Notes: generated by a model from the sequence alone, not told the origin. 64,000 nt of DNA from Pseudomonas sp. Q1-7 (GCF_028010285.1 NZ_CP116304.1:1442501-1506500); one strand, 5' to 3'. Positions 1 to 9,567 are shown, counted from the stretch's first letter. Numbers and translations are program-made.

Positions 1-2
1 CC

Positions 3-737
3 CTGCGCTACGGCACCCTGTTCGAGGGGCTGATGTACGGCTGTGCGCGCTTCCTCGACCTCAAGGGCGAGCATGCGCGGCTGGTTCCCGAGGAGGCCGA
101 AGCCTGGCTGCTGTCGCGCACCGCGGCGCTCGATACCCGCCACCTGGCGCACCTGCCCTCGCATCCCATGGGCTGGTCAGCCGGCAAGTGGCGCGAGTGG
201 TACCCGGACATCGTCGCCAGCCGTGGCTCCACGCAAGCGGAAGGCAGCGTGCAGCAGGTGCGCTTCCTGGCCACCGAGGGCGACGACCTGGAGCTGACCA
301 CGCGCTACCGCAAGTACTTCTGGCAGGAGGGCTGGTGGGCGCAGCACCAGCGCCTGCTCGAGGCCCTCAGCGCCCAGCCGCGCACCGCCCTGATGCTGTC
401 CGGCGACCTGCATGCCAGTGGCTGTGCGCGCATCGAGAGAAGCGGCGATCTGGATCTGTCGACCAACCCGGTGTACTCGGTGCTGACCGGCACCCTGGCC
501 ACCGCCGGCCCCGGCTGGCCCTCCTCCGGGCGCGGGCTAATTCCGTCATGCCCCAGTCACCTGAACATCGAGGAGCTGCTCAAACCGCTCGAACACAACG
601 GTTTCAGCCTGCTCGACGTCACCCCGCAAGGTATGCGCGTGCGTCTGTTCGCCTGGGACCCGGCACGGCCGGCCGAGGCTATCGACGGGCTGCAGCCGGT
701 CCTCGAGTTCGATCTTCCGACCCAAAGCACGGGTTGA
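3..737 (+). CDS. PhoD-like phosphatase, 3' part (partial)
   Basis: The reading frame is open from the window edge, so the start lies outside; 244 residues are visible. The Ser-Gly-Asp-Leu-His-Ala segment, about 133 residues into the visible part, resembles the late GD-x-H metal-binding motif of PhoD-like alkaline phosphatases, and the Trp/Tyr-rich stretch before it (about residues 60-115) also fits that family. These enzymes are usually exported phosphomonoesterases or diesterases using metal ions. The N-terminal signal and most metal ligands are off the edge, so activity and export cannot be judged. A spacer of about 190 bases separates it from the next + strand gene, so it is probably a different unit. 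Family call moderately sure; substrate unknown. Confidence 0.55.
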   Translation: MRYGTLFEGLMYGCARFLDLKGEHARLVPEEAEAWLLSRTAALDTRHLAHLPSHPMGWSAGKWREWYPDIVASRGSTQAEGSVQQVRFLATEGDDLELTTRYRKYFWQEGWWAQHQRLLEALSAQPRTALMLSGDLHASGCARIERSGDLDLSTNPVYSVLTGTLATAGPGWPSSGRGLIPSCPSHLNIEELLKPLEHNGFSLLDVTPQGMRVRLFAWDPARPAEAIDGLQPVLEFDLPTQSTG

Positions 738-929
738 AGCCCTTGCACTAACGCCGGCCGGCGGCTGTCGCCACTCCGGTCGGCGCTACACCCCACAGGG
801 CGTTCCCGCTGGCTAAGGGCGGATTCGCCATGGCGCATTGAGCAGAACAAGCACCCTCGCAGACTGCGCAGGGTTGCGAAGGAAAACCGGCACCCACGAC
901 TGCCGGCCCCCATAACAAGAGAGTTAGCC

Positions 930-2243
930 ATGCCCCTTTCTTCGCGTCTGTACGGCCCCCTGCTGCTCCCCGTCCTGCTCCTGCTTCCCCCCGGCTGGCA
1001 GGCCGCCCACGCCGATGTTGCGCGCCCTGCCCTCATGGAGGGCTTCCCGCCAAGCGAGCGGATGCGAGTCACCCGTGCCAACGCCTTTCAGCCGCCCTAC
1101 CTGCGCTGGGCTGCCAGCCACGTGCGCGAACTCGTGCCCTCGCGCGACATACGGCGGAGCAACGCCCCACTGGCGCTGAGCCGGACACAGACGCCACCTG
1201 ACTTCGATGAGTTGGCGTTCAAGGTCGGTGACGAGCGCATGAGGCTGACCGACTACCTGGTAGGCAGCGCAACGGACGGATTTATCGTCCTGCACAAGGG
1301 CGTCGTGCTGTACGAGCGATACCTGGGCGGCTTCGCCGCGCGTCAACCTCATATCTGGGCCTCGATGAGCAAGTCGGTGACAGGGCTGCTCGCCGCGCAG
1401 CTGATCGCCGAGGGCCAGTTGGCCCCCGACGCCAGGCTCGCGCGCTACGTGCCGGAGCTGGCGAACACGCCCTTCGGCGAGGCGACGCTGCAGCAGAACC
1501 TCGATATGGAAGTGGCCGTGAGCTACCCGGCGAACATTCCCCCCGATGTGGGGTTGTTCGCCGCGGTCGGCCTGCTGCCGCGCCAGGAGACGATGCCGGC
1601 CAGCATCTACGACTTCCTCGGGGTCGCCAGCGGCAGCCCCGAGCTTGCCGGACAACCGCTCTGGTATTACCAGAACGGCTCGCCCGAGGCCGTCGCCTGG
1701 GCCATCAGCAGGGTGACCGGGCAGTCCTGGAGCCAGCTGGTCGCGGAGCGCATCTGGTCGCGCTTCGCGCTCGACGACGCCTACAGCCTGATCGACCCGC
1801 AGGGCACGGACATGGCCAGTGGCGGCCTGAACAGCAGCCTTGGCGATGCTGCCCGCTTCGCCGAGACCGTGCGCCGGGCGCTGGCCAGCCCGCAGGCCGA
1901 CGACTCCTTCGTCCAGGCCGTCCAGCGCAGCCTGCGCAACGCCGACAACCGGGAGCTGGTCGCGCGGGCCAACCCGGAACGCGCGGCCTACGCCTATCGC
2001 AACTACTGGTACCAGAGGGCCGATGGCGACGGCTCCGTCGAGGCTATCGGCCGCTTCGGGCAGCGGATCTACATCAACCCGGAGCGCGAGATCGTGATCG
2101 TCAAGCTGGCCTCGGGCGCCGATATGCGCCCCCGCGCCACCCACGCTGCGCAAGGCGCCCAGGCGCCAAAGCAGCCGCCCCTGGAGTCGCAGGCCGCGTT
2201 CGACAACCTGGTGGCCGCCGTGCTGCAGGCCACACCCCGCTAA
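930..2243 (+). CDS. Exported serine hydrolase, class C beta-lactamase / 6-aminohexanoate-dimer hydrolase-like
   Basis: A 437-residue protein with a hydrophobic signal peptide (cleavage near residue 28, after AHA). It has the serine acyl-enzyme signature S-M-S-K (Ser145, Lys148) and a Y-Q-N motif (Tyr247-Asn249) as in class C beta-lactamases, DD-peptidases and the NylB-type esterases. The spacing and the WYYQNGSPE context suit esterase-like members better than true beta-lactamases. It is the first gene of a five-gene operon with DUF1302, DUF1329, YCF48-like and MMPL genes, so I infer that it hydrolyses an ester or amide whose product or substrate the envelope system handles. A GAGAG box precedes the ATG. 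The substrate cannot be told from sequence. Confidence 0.75.
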   Translation: MPLSSRLYGPLLLPVLLLLPPGWQAAHADVARPALMEGFPPSERMRVTRANAFQPPYLRWAASHVRELVPSRDIRRSNAPLALSRTQTPPDFDELAFKVGDERMRLTDYLVGSATDGFIVLHKGVVLYERYLGGFAARQPHIWASMSKSVTGLLAAQLIAEGQLAPDARLARYVPELANTPFGEATLQQNLDMEVAVSYPANIPPDVGLFAAVGLLPRQETMPASIYDFLGVASGSPELAGQPLWYYQNGSPEAVAWAISRVTGQSWSQLVAERIWSRFALDDAYSLIDPQGTDMASGGLNSSLGDAARFAETVRRALASPQADDSFVQAVQRSLRNADNRELVARANPERAAYAYRNYWYQRADGDGSVEAIGRFGQRIYINPEREIVIVKLASGADMRPRATHAAQGAQAPKQPPLESQAAFDNLVAAVLQATPR

Positions 2244-2260
2244 ATGCCTGCCTGGCCCAA

Positions 2261-2281
2261 CCCCGCCGCTCGCCGGCGGGG
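2261..2281 (+). other. Intercistronic hairpin
   Basis: The arms CCCCGCCG and CGGCGGGG form an 8-bp stem around a CTCGC loop between the serine hydrolase and DUF1302 genes. No T tract follows, so it is more likely an RNA-stability or processing element than a terminator. Confidence 0.4.
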
Positions 2282-2332
2282 CCGGCTTCGCTCGCGCCCA
2301 TCCCCCCAACAACAAGAGCAAGAGGGACAACG

Positions 2333-4192
2333 ATGCACTACCCAAACCTCAGCCGCGCGTGGATCCCCCTTTTCCTGCTGAGCCTCGGCATCAGCACGGC
2401 GAGCCAGGCCAACGACTTCGCATGGGGTGAACTCAGTGGCCGCTACAACGGCAGCATCAGCGCCGGCGCGCTGTGGGGCGCCGAAGAGCCGCGCCGAGAC
2501 TTCATCTACCAGGGCAACGCCGACGCCATCGGCCTGTCCGGTAACTTCAACCCAGCCGGCGGACGCAACGGCGACGATGGCCGGCTGAACTTCCACAAGA
2601 AGCAGCGAGTGGTCTCTTCGCCCATCACCGCCCTCGCCGAGATGGAGCTGAACTGGCGCAACTACGGTGCCTTCGTCCGCGGCAAGGCCTGGTACGACTA
2701 CACCCTGAACAACGAGGAAGTCGACTTCGGTCACTCGGCCAACGGCTACCAGGCCAACAGCAAGCTCGACGACAGCCACTTCGACGAGCTGGCCAAGTTC
2801 CAGGGCCTGGCCCTGCTCGATGCCTACGTCTACGGCGACTTCGACATCGCCGAGCACCCGCTGCACGCGCGCGTCGGCAACCAGGTGGTCAACTGGGGCG
2901 AGGGCTTGTTCTTCCAGAACGGCATCAACTCGATCAACCCGATCGACGTGGCCGCCCTGCGGCGTCCCGGCTCCCAGCTCAAGGAAGCCCTGCTGCCGGT
3001 ACCGCTGGCCTACGTCAACTTCGGCATCACCGACGCCCTGAGCCTGGAGGCCTTCTACCAGCTGCAATGGCGCAAGTCCGTGCTGGAAGGCTGCGGCACC
3101 TACTTTTCCGCTAACGACTACATCGCCGGCGGCGAGGCAGCCTGCTTCGGGGTGCCGCGTGCCGGCACCGACGACCCGGCCACCTATGCGGGCGACCTGT
3201 ACATTCGCCGCGCCAAGGACAACGATCCGTCCGACGGCGGCCAGTACGGCATCGCCTTCCGCTACTTCGCCGACAGCATCGGCACCGAGTTCGGTGCCTA
3301 CGCGATGAACATCCACTCGCGCACCCCTAACGCCAGCGTCATCACCGACCTGTACGGCCCCGCCGGCTCTGGCTGGCGCAACCCGGTGGTCGGCAACAAC
3401 GACGCCAACAACGCACGCTACTTCGCCGACTTCCCCGAGGATATCCGCATCTTCGGCCTCAGCTTCTCCACCAACCTGTGGGGCTCCTCAGTGTTCGGCG
3501 AGTACAGCTACCGGCCCAACCAGCCGGTGCAGTTGGCCACTGGAGACCTGATCCCGGCCTTCGCTGGCAACCCGGTCGCGACTGCCATGGCCATCGGGAA
3601 ACCATTGACCCTTGGCCAGGACGCCATCAACGCTGCGCCGGGCTCGGTGTACAACGGCTACGACCGCCGCGAGATCTCCCAGCTGTCCTTCGGCTTCATC
3701 AAGTCGATTCCACAGGTTATCGGTGCCGACAGCCTGAATCTGCTCGGCGAGATCGGCATGAAGTACGTGCACGACCTGCCGGGCCTGGACGAGCGTCGCT
3801 ACGTCAAGGGCGACGTCTATGGATCCGACCTGGCCCACGGCAGCACCGCAGGCTGCACCCTAGGCGTTCAGCCGCAGTACCGGAAGTACGCCTGCTCCGA
3901 CGACGGCTATGCCACCCGCTTCTCCTGGGGCTACCGCTTGCGCGCCCAGTTGAACTACCCGGGCCTGCTCGCCGGCGTGAACATCTCGCCCTTCCTCGCC
4001 TTCGGCCAGGACGTCCAGGGCTGGTCCCATGACGGCAACTTCGTCGAGGACCGCCTGCTCGGCTCGCTCGGCGTCAAGGCCGATTACCTGCAGGACTACT
4101 CCGCCGAGCTGTCCTGGTCCGGCAGCGGCAACACGCCGTTCGCCCAGACCGACAGAGATTTCATCGCCCTCAGCCTGCGCATGGGCTTCTGA
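2333..4192 (+). CDS. DUF1302 family outer-membrane beta-barrel protein
   Basis: A 619-residue protein with a signal peptide ending near residue 27 (ASQA). Alternating aromatic and polar beta-strands continue to a C-terminal phenylalanine (LRMGF), the usual end of a protein inserted by the BAM machinery. DUF1302 proteins are uncharacterised outer-membrane channels. They are repeatedly found next to DUF1329, YCF48-like and MMPL genes in proteobacteria that degrade steroids, terpenes or alkanes. Here the order is the same and the DUF1329 gene follows within a few bases, so coupled translation is likely. An AAGAG/GAGGG stretch precedes the ATG. I infer a role as outer-membrane conduit for a hydrophobic substrate; the transport direction is unknown. 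Confidence 0.8.
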   Translation: MHYPNLSRAWIPLFLLSLGISTASQANDFAWGELSGRYNGSISAGALWGAEEPRRDFIYQGNADAIGLSGNFNPAGGRNGDDGRLNFHKKQRVVSSPITALAEMELNWRNYGAFVRGKAWYDYTLNNEEVDFGHSANGYQANSKLDDSHFDELAKFQGLALLDAYVYGDFDIAEHPLHARVGNQVVNWGEGLFFQNGINSINPIDVAALRRPGSQLKEALLPVPLAYVNFGITDALSLEAFYQLQWRKSVLEGCGTYFSANDYIAGGEAACFGVPRAGTDDPATYAGDLYIRRAKDNDPSDGGQYGIAFRYFADSIGTEFGAYAMNIHSRTPNASVITDLYGPAGSGWRNPVVGNNDANNARYFADFPEDIRIFGLSFSTNLWGSSVFGEYSYRPNQPVQLATGDLIPAFAGNPVATAMAIGKPLTLGQDAINAAPGSVYNGYDRREISQLSFGFIKSIPQVIGADSLNLLGEIGMKYVHDLPGLDERRYVKGDVYGSDLAHGSTAGCTLGVQPQYRKYACSDDGYATRFSWGYRLRAQLNYPGLLAGVNISPFLAFGQDVQGWSHDGNFVEDRLLGSLGVKADYLQDYSAELSWSGSGNTPFAQTDRDFIALSLRMGF

Positions 4193-4206
4193 TCATGAGG
4201 TACGAC

Positions 4207-5556
4207 ATGCACCCGAACCTGATCCCCGCCGCCCTGTTCGGCGGCCTGCTCAGCCTGGCCAGCGGCAGCGCCCTGGCCAAACTGGACGCCAGCGAAGCGG
4301 CCCGTCTGGGCCAGGATCTGACCCCCACCGGCGCCGAGATGGCCGGCAACGCCAGCGGCACCATCCCGGCCTGGAGCGGAGGCCTGACCACTCCACCGGC
4401 CGGCTTCGACTCGGCCCGGGGCTACAGCGACCCCTTCGCCGCCGAACAGCCGCTGTACAGCGTCACCCAGGCCAACCTGGCGCAGTACGCCGACCAGCTG
4501 ACCGTCGGACACAAGGCCATGCTGGAGAAGTACCCCAGCTACAGGATGGACGTCTACCCGAGCCATCGCACCGCCGCGCTGCCCGCGGCCGAGTACGCGC
4601 AGATCGCCAAGGAGGCCACCCGGGTCGAGCTGGCCGCCAGCGGCAACGGCATGCTCAACTACGACAAGACCAGCGTGCCCTTCCCGATTCCCCAGTCGGG
4701 CGTCGAGGCCATCTACAACCACCTGGTGCGCTACCGCGCCGGCGGCTATCAGTACTACCCCACCGAGATGGTGGTGCAGGCCAGCGGCAGCTTCACCCCG
4801 GTACGCCGCGAGGTGAAGGTAGTGATGGCCTCGGCCATGGGCAACCCCGAGCCGAACCGCCTGTTCTACTACCTCGGCAAGGTCACCTCGCCGGAGTCCG
4901 TCGCCGGCCAGCAGACCCTGGTCCACGAGCCCATCGACCAGACCACCGAGGCCCGTCTGGCCTGGACCTATAACCCCGGCCAGCGCCGCGTGCTGCGAGC
5001 GCCCGAAGTGTCCTACGACTCGCCGGTGCTCACGTCCGACGGCCTGCGTACCAACGACTCGGCGGACATGTACAACGGCGCCACCGACCGTTACGACTGG
5101 AAGCTGGTCGGCAAGAAGGAAATGCTGGTGCCGTACAACACCTACAAGCTGGCCGACCGCAGCCTCAAGTACGCCGACATCCTCCAGGCCAACCACCTCA
5201 ACCAGGATCTGGTGCGCTACGAGCCGCACCGCGTCTGGGTGGTGGAGGCCACGCTGAAGCCGGGGGCGCGGCACATCTACGCCAAGCGCACCTTCTACCT
5301 CGACGAGGACAGCTGGGGCATCCTCGCCGTCGACCTCTACGACGGTCGAGGCGAACTGTGGCGCCTGCAGGAGGCGCACATCCTGCAGCGCTACGACGTG
5401 CTCTCGGCCATCCACATCAGCGACCTCGTCTACGACCTGCAGGCCCGCCGCTATATCGCCTACGGTCTGGAGAACGAGGAGAAGACCACCAGCTTCGGCA
5501 TCACCGCCAAACTCAAGGACTTCAGCCCCGCCGCCCTGCGCCGCGCCGGCCGCTGA
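4207..5556 (+). CDS. DUF1329 periplasmic/outer-membrane protein
   Basis: 449 residues from the chosen ATG, which is preceded by TGAGGT at a 5-6 base spacing and gives a clean signal peptide (cleavage near residue 24, after SALA). An in-frame ATG at 4195 would add MRYD and lacks a good ribosome binding site. DUF1329 proteins are thought to have a LolA/LolB-like fold able to hold hydrophobic ligands. The rest of the protein is soluble and rich in Tyr, Asp and Arg. It lies between the DUF1302 barrel and the YCF48-like protein, the usual arrangement. I infer a lipid or hydrophobic-compound carrier between the membranes. Family call is firm; function is not established. Confidence 0.8.
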   Translation: MHPNLIPAALFGGLLSLASGSALAKLDASEAARLGQDLTPTGAEMAGNASGTIPAWSGGLTTPPAGFDSARGYSDPFAAEQPLYSVTQANLAQYADQLTVGHKAMLEKYPSYRMDVYPSHRTAALPAAEYAQIAKEATRVELAASGNGMLNYDKTSVPFPIPQSGVEAIYNHLVRYRAGGYQYYPTEMVVQASGSFTPVRREVKVVMASAMGNPEPNRLFYYLGKVTSPESVAGQQTLVHEPIDQTTEARLAWTYNPGQRRVLRAPEVSYDSPVLTSDGLRTNDSADMYNGATDRYDWKLVGKKEMLVPYNTYKLADRSLKYADILQANHLNQDLVRYEPHRVWVVEATLKPGARHIYAKRTFYLDEDSWGILAVDLYDGRGELWRLQEAHILQRYDVLSAIHISDLVYDLQARRYIAYGLENEEKTTSFGITAKLKDFSPAALRRAGR

Positions 5557-5632
5557 CTCCACCACGCGCAACTCCATGATCTGGGGGCGAAGGACGCGAG
5601 TCCCGAGCCCCGTTTTTTTGAGGCGCCTGCCG

Positions 5633-6754
5633 ATGAAACTCATTTTCCGCCCTGCGTTGGCCTTGCTCTGCCTGCTCGGCACCCTGCCTGCCGCCGCCGA
5701 GCCGACCGATCGCCTGGAGCGCCCCTCGCGCCTCACCCCGCGAGCCGCCCAAGCGCCGCTCACCGACCTGCAACAGGTAGGCGACCAACTGGTGATGGTC
5801 GGCGAGAGCGGCCACGTGCTGCTGCGCGATGCAGGCGGCACGCTCCGCCAGGCCCAGGTTCCCGTGGACCTGCTGCTGACCGCCCTGCATTTCGTCGACG
5901 AGCGCTACGGCTGGGCCGTCGGCCACGACGGCGTGATCCTGCACAGCGCCGACGGCGGCCTGAGCTGGCGCAAGCAGTTCGACGGCCTGGCCATCGGCAA
6001 GCTGATGCTGGACTGGGCCGAGGCCGAGGTGGCGCGCCTGGAGGAGGCCAGCGCCGCGGCACCGGACGACGAGGCGCTGAGCGCCGCGCTGGACAACGCC
6101 TACTTCGCCGTCGACGACGCCAGGGCCGGTGTCGAGGCCGGCCCCTCGCGGCCCTTGCTCGACGTGTGGTTCCGCAACGCCGAGGAGGGCTGGGTGGTCG
6201 GGGCCTACGGCATGATCCTGCACACCACCAATGGTGGGCAGAGCTGGGCATTCGTTTCCAGCCTGGACAACCCCGAGCGTCTGCACCTGAACGCCGTACT
6301 CGGCCTGGCCGACGGCAGTCTGCTGGTGGCCGGAGAGGGCGGGCGTCTGCACCGCTCGAATGACGGCGGGCAGAGCTGGGCTGCGGGCGAGGCGCTGACC
6401 GACGCCTCGCTGTACAAGCTGTTGCAACTGAGCGACGGCCGCGTGCTGCTGCTGGGGTTCGGCGGAGCCCTGCTGAGCAGCGCCGACCTGGGCTCGACCT
6501 GGCAGCCGATCCCGCTGCCGTCGCGCGCCAACCTCTACGGCGCCAGCCAACTGGCCGACGGCAGCCTGCTGCTCGCCGGCCAGGGCGGCACCCTGCTGGT
6601 CAGCCCGGATGGCGAGCGCTTCCGGCGCTGGCAGGCGCCGAACAAGGCGGCCCTGCTCGGCGTCGCCCCCTTACCCGCGAAGCAGTTGGCAGTGATCGGT
6701 CGCGACGGCCTGCAACTGCTGCCCCATTCCGTTCTCGAGGAGCAGCTGCCATGA
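5633..6754 (+). CDS. YCF48-like beta-propeller protein, exported
   Basis: 373 residues from an ATG preceded by GAGG nine bases upstream; this start gives a signal peptide ending at AAA-E. An upstream in-frame ATG at 5576 would give a non-signal N-terminus. Repeats of the kind G-(W/L)-(A/V)-V-G-x-x-G-x-I-L-x-(S/T)-x-(D/N)-G-G-x-S-W recur at about residues 75-100, 175-205 and 215-270. This is the BNR/YCF48 photosystem-assembly-like propeller pattern. Its stop overlaps the start of the MMPL gene by four bases (ATGA), which indicates translational coupling and a physical partnership with the permease. It probably acts as a periplasmic accessory. I see no catalytic motif. Confidence 0.75.
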   Translation: MKLIFRPALALLCLLGTLPAAAEPTDRLERPSRLTPRAAQAPLTDLQQVGDQLVMVGESGHVLLRDAGGTLRQAQVPVDLLLTALHFVDERYGWAVGHDGVILHSADGGLSWRKQFDGLAIGKLMLDWAEAEVARLEEASAAAPDDEALSAALDNAYFAVDDARAGVEAGPSRPLLDVWFRNAEEGWVVGAYGMILHTTNGGQSWAFVSSLDNPERLHLNAVLGLADGSLLVAGEGGRLHRSNDGGQSWAAGEALTDASLYKLLQLSDGRVLLLGFGGALLSSADLGSTWQPIPLPSRANLYGASQLADGSLLLAGQGGTLLVSPDGERFRRWQAPNKAALLGVAPLPAKQLAVIGRDGLQLLPHSVLEEQLP

Positions 6755-9150
6755 ATGCCCCGATCAAGCAGGCACACGCAACGTCGGCCCTGCAGCGCCT
6801 GGTGAACCTCACCGAACGCGGCCTGTTCCATAACCGCCTGGCGGTGCTGGTCTGCTTCCTGGCGGCCTCTCTGCTGCTGGGCTGGAAGGCCCTGGAGCTG
6901 CGCCCCGACGCCAGCTTTACGCGGATGATTCCCACCGGCCATCCGTTCATCCAGAACTACCTGAAGTTCGAGGACGTGCTGCGCCCGCAAAGCAACGTGC
7001 TGCGTGTGCTGGTGGAGAACCCTGAGGGCGAGATCTTCACCAAGGCCTACATGGAAACCCTGCGCGAAGTCAGCGACCGGATCTTCTACCTGCCGGGCGT
7101 CGACCGCGGCAACCTGAAGTCGCTGTGGACCCCCAACGCACTGTGGAGCGAGGTCACCACCGAGGGCCTGCGCGCCGGCCGGGTGATCCCCGACGGCTAC
7201 GACGGCAGCCCCGCGGCGCTGGCCCAGGTGCGGCTGAACGTGCTGCGCGCCAACATGCTCGGCAGCTATGTGGCCGACGACTCCCGCTCGACCGTCATTC
7301 GCGTGCCGCTGCTGGAGGTCGATCCGCAGACCGGGCAGCCGCTGGATTACGGCGTCTTCACCCAGCGCCTGGAGACCGTGCGCGAGCACTTCGCCGCCCA
7401 GGGCGTGAGCATCCGGGTGATCGGCTTCGCCCAGATCATCGGCGACCTGATCGCCGCCGCCAGCGACATCGCGCTGTTCTTCGCCATCACCGTCGGCCTG
7501 ATCAGCCTGCTGCTGTACGCCTACTGCCGTTGCTGGCGCAGTACCGCGGTGACCGTGCTGACCTGCCTGCTCACCGTGGTCTGCCAGCTCGGTCTGCTCA
7601 GCCTGCTGGGCTACGGCCTGGACCCGTACTCGATCCTGGTGCCATTTCTGATCTTCGCCATCGGCATCAGCCATGCGGTGCAGAACATCAACCTGATGAT
7701 GAGCGAGATGGGCCACGGCTGCGGCCCGGTCGAAGCCTCGCGGCGCACCTTTCGTGCCCTGTTCATCCCCGGCACCACTGCCTTGCTGGCCGACGCGGTG
7801 GGTTTCATCACCCTGCTGGTGATCGACATCGGCGTGATCCAGCAACTGGCGATCACCGCCAGCATCGGTGTGTTTGTCGCCATCTTCACCAAAATGTTCC
7901 TGCTTCCGGTGTTGATGTCCTATGTCGGCGTCAGCCCGCGCGGCATGGCCCAGCAGCGCAAACGCGCCAACTCCTCCTGGCCGGTGTTCCGCCGTCTGGC
8001 GCGGGTGGTCGAGCCGCGCATCGCCCTCCCGTTGCTGTTGGGCGCCCTGGTGTTGCTGGGTATCGGTTACCTCGAGCGCCGTGACCTGAAGATCGGCGAT
8101 CTCGACGCCGGCGCCCCGGAGTTCCGCCCCGAGGCCCGCTACAACCAGGACAACGCCTACCTGCTCAAGCACTACACCACCAGCACCGACGTCTATGTGG
8201 TGATCTTCAAGACGCCGCAGGAGCAGTGCGCGCGCTTCGCCGCCGCCGACCTGGCCAACCGGTTCGAGCAGCACATGCTCGACGTCGAGGGCGTCGAATC
8301 GGTGGCCTCGCTATACGGCCACATGCGCTTCGCCATCCTGGCGCGCAACGAGGGCAACCCGAAATGGGCCGAGTTCTCGCGCGACCAATACGTGATGAAC
8401 GGCGCGCGCTCCGGCGCCTCCTCCGAGTTCGTCGACTCCGACTGCAGCGTCGCGCCGATCAGCCTGTACCTGCGCGACCACAAGGCCGAGACCCTGAGCC
8501 GCGTGGTTCAGGCCGTGGAAGCCTTCGCCCGGCAGCAGCCCACCGGCGAATTCGAGATCCTCCAGGCGGCGGGCAACGCCGGCATCGAGGCGGCCATCAA
8601 TATTGTCATCAGGTTCTCCGAGCCGATGATGCTGGCGTTGGTGTTCTTCATTACCTCGCTGGTGGTGTGGTGGGAGTTCAAGTCGCTCAAGGTGACCTTC
8701 GCCCTGATGGCGCCGCTGTACCTGTCCACAGTGCTCTGTGAGGCAGTAATGGCGCAGATGGGCCTGGGTGTGAAGATCGCTACCTTGCCGGTGATCGCCC
8801 TCGGAGTCGGCATCGGCGTGGATTACGGCATCTACCTGTACAGCCGCATCGAGGGCTTCCTGCACCAGGGCCTGCGCTTCCAGGCCGCGTTCTTCGAGGC
8901 GCTGAAGACCACCGGCACCTCGATTGCCTTCACCGGCCTGACCCTGGCCGTTGGCGTGGCGACTTGGGCCTTCTCGGCGCTGAAGTTCCAGGCCGACATG
9001 GGCCTGCTGCTGGTGCTGCTGTTCATCTGGAACATGGTCGGTGCGCTGGTGCTGCTACCGGCCATTGCCTCGCTGCTGAGGAGCGAGCCGGACACTCTCG
9101 GAGCAGGCCAGTCAATACGTACCCGCTTCATGAAATGGGCTCGGCGGTAG
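6751..9150 (+). CDS. MMPL/RND superfamily transporter
   Basis: A 799-residue inner-membrane protein with the two-fold RND layout. One membrane segment lies at about residues 29-47, then a large periplasmic loop, a block of five helices (about 230-400), a second helix (about 430-450), a second loop, and another helix block (about 620-790). The GxGxGVDYGIYLYSR element, with its Asp near residue 691, is typical of MMPL and HpnN-like lipid exporters. It is the last gene of the hydrolase-DUF1302-DUF1329-YCF48 operon and is translationally coupled to the YCF48-like gene. RND proteins use the proton gradient to move hydrophobic molecules. I infer that it powers this envelope system; substrate and direction are unknown. 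Confidence 0.82.
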   Translation: MNAPIKQAHATSALQRLVNLTERGLFHNRLAVLVCFLAASLLLGWKALELRPDASFTRMIPTGHPFIQNYLKFEDVLRPQSNVLRVLVENPEGEIFTKAYMETLREVSDRIFYLPGVDRGNLKSLWTPNALWSEVTTEGLRAGRVIPDGYDGSPAALAQVRLNVLRANMLGSYVADDSRSTVIRVPLLEVDPQTGQPLDYGVFTQRLETVREHFAAQGVSIRVIGFAQIIGDLIAAASDIALFFAITVGLISLLLYAYCRCWRSTAVTVLTCLLTVVCQLGLLSLLGYGLDPYSILVPFLIFAIGISHAVQNINLMMSEMGHGCGPVEASRRTFRALFIPGTTALLADAVGFITLLVIDIGVIQQLAITASIGVFVAIFTKMFLLPVLMSYVGVSPRGMAQQRKRANSSWPVFRRLARVVEPRIALPLLLGALVLLGIGYLERRDLKIGDLDAGAPEFRPEARYNQDNAYLLKHYTTSTDVYVVIFKTPQEQCARFAAADLANRFEQHMLDVEGVESVASLYGHMRFAILARNEGNPKWAEFSRDQYVMNGARSGASSEFVDSDCSVAPISLYLRDHKAETLSRVVQAVEAFARQQPTGEFEILQAAGNAGIEAAINIVIRFSEPMMLALVFFITSLVVWWEFKSLKVTFALMAPLYLSTVLCEAVMAQMGLGVKIATLPVIALGVGIGVDYGIYLYSRIEGFLHQGLRFQAAFFEALKTTGTSIAFTGLTLAVGVATWAFSALKFQADMGLLLVLLFIWNMVGALVLLPAIASLLRSEPDTLGAGQSIRTRFMKWARR

Positions 9151-9567
9151 CTGATGCCCAGCAGTGTCCTAGTAGGCAGTCGATGCACAGCAACCTCGAA
9201 TGTTTAAGAGTGGAGGAGGCTCAAGACTGCTTCGCGAACCGGTATGGGCGCCTTTATGAATCAGATCTATCTAGCGAGTATGGGCCTCATAAGACAGCGC
9301 CAGTTCACGGAATAGGGGACGAATTGACCGTAATGGAGCGTGCTAAGCACGCTCCATTACTCTCCGGGGCGAGGCGGCGAATCGTGTCGCGGGAACGTGG
9401 CCTCATGCGGCTTTCCCGGCATCAACCGGTCTGGGCACTGGTGGCATGGAACCCTGGGTCGCCAGTGCCCGGATGGACGATCGGCGTCTCGGGCGTGCCT
9501 CGTCCGGCGGCAAGGGCCGTCGGACGTTCTTCGGGAGTTGCTAAGCGTTGCTTGTCGGCATCGGGCT
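9151..9567. other. 417-base gene-free stretch with two inverted repeats
   Basis: No convincing gene is present between the MMPL gene and the convergent royal-jelly-family gene. Bases about 9180-9330 are noticeably less GC-rich than their surroundings. Two inverted repeats are present: a 14-bp perfect one at 9330-9360 (listed separately) and GGGCACTGG (9433-9441) with CCAGTGCCC (9462-9470). Either could serve the convergent transcripts as a stop signal, although neither has a T tract. Confidence 0.5.
9330..9360. repeat. Perfect 14-bp inverted repeat
   Basis: GTAATGGAGCGTGC (9330-9343) and its exact reverse complement (9347-9360) flank a TAA loop. It lies between convergent genes but lacks a T tract on either side, so it may be a factor-assisted bidirectional stop, a protein site or a remnant of a mobile repeat. 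Confidence 0.6.

Noticed and set aside
930-2243. Calling the serine hydrolase an AmpC beta-lactamase (antibiotic resistance)
   Set aside because: It has the SxxK and YxN motifs of the superfamily but the surrounding sequence and operon suit an esterase/amidase; no basis for a resistance claim.
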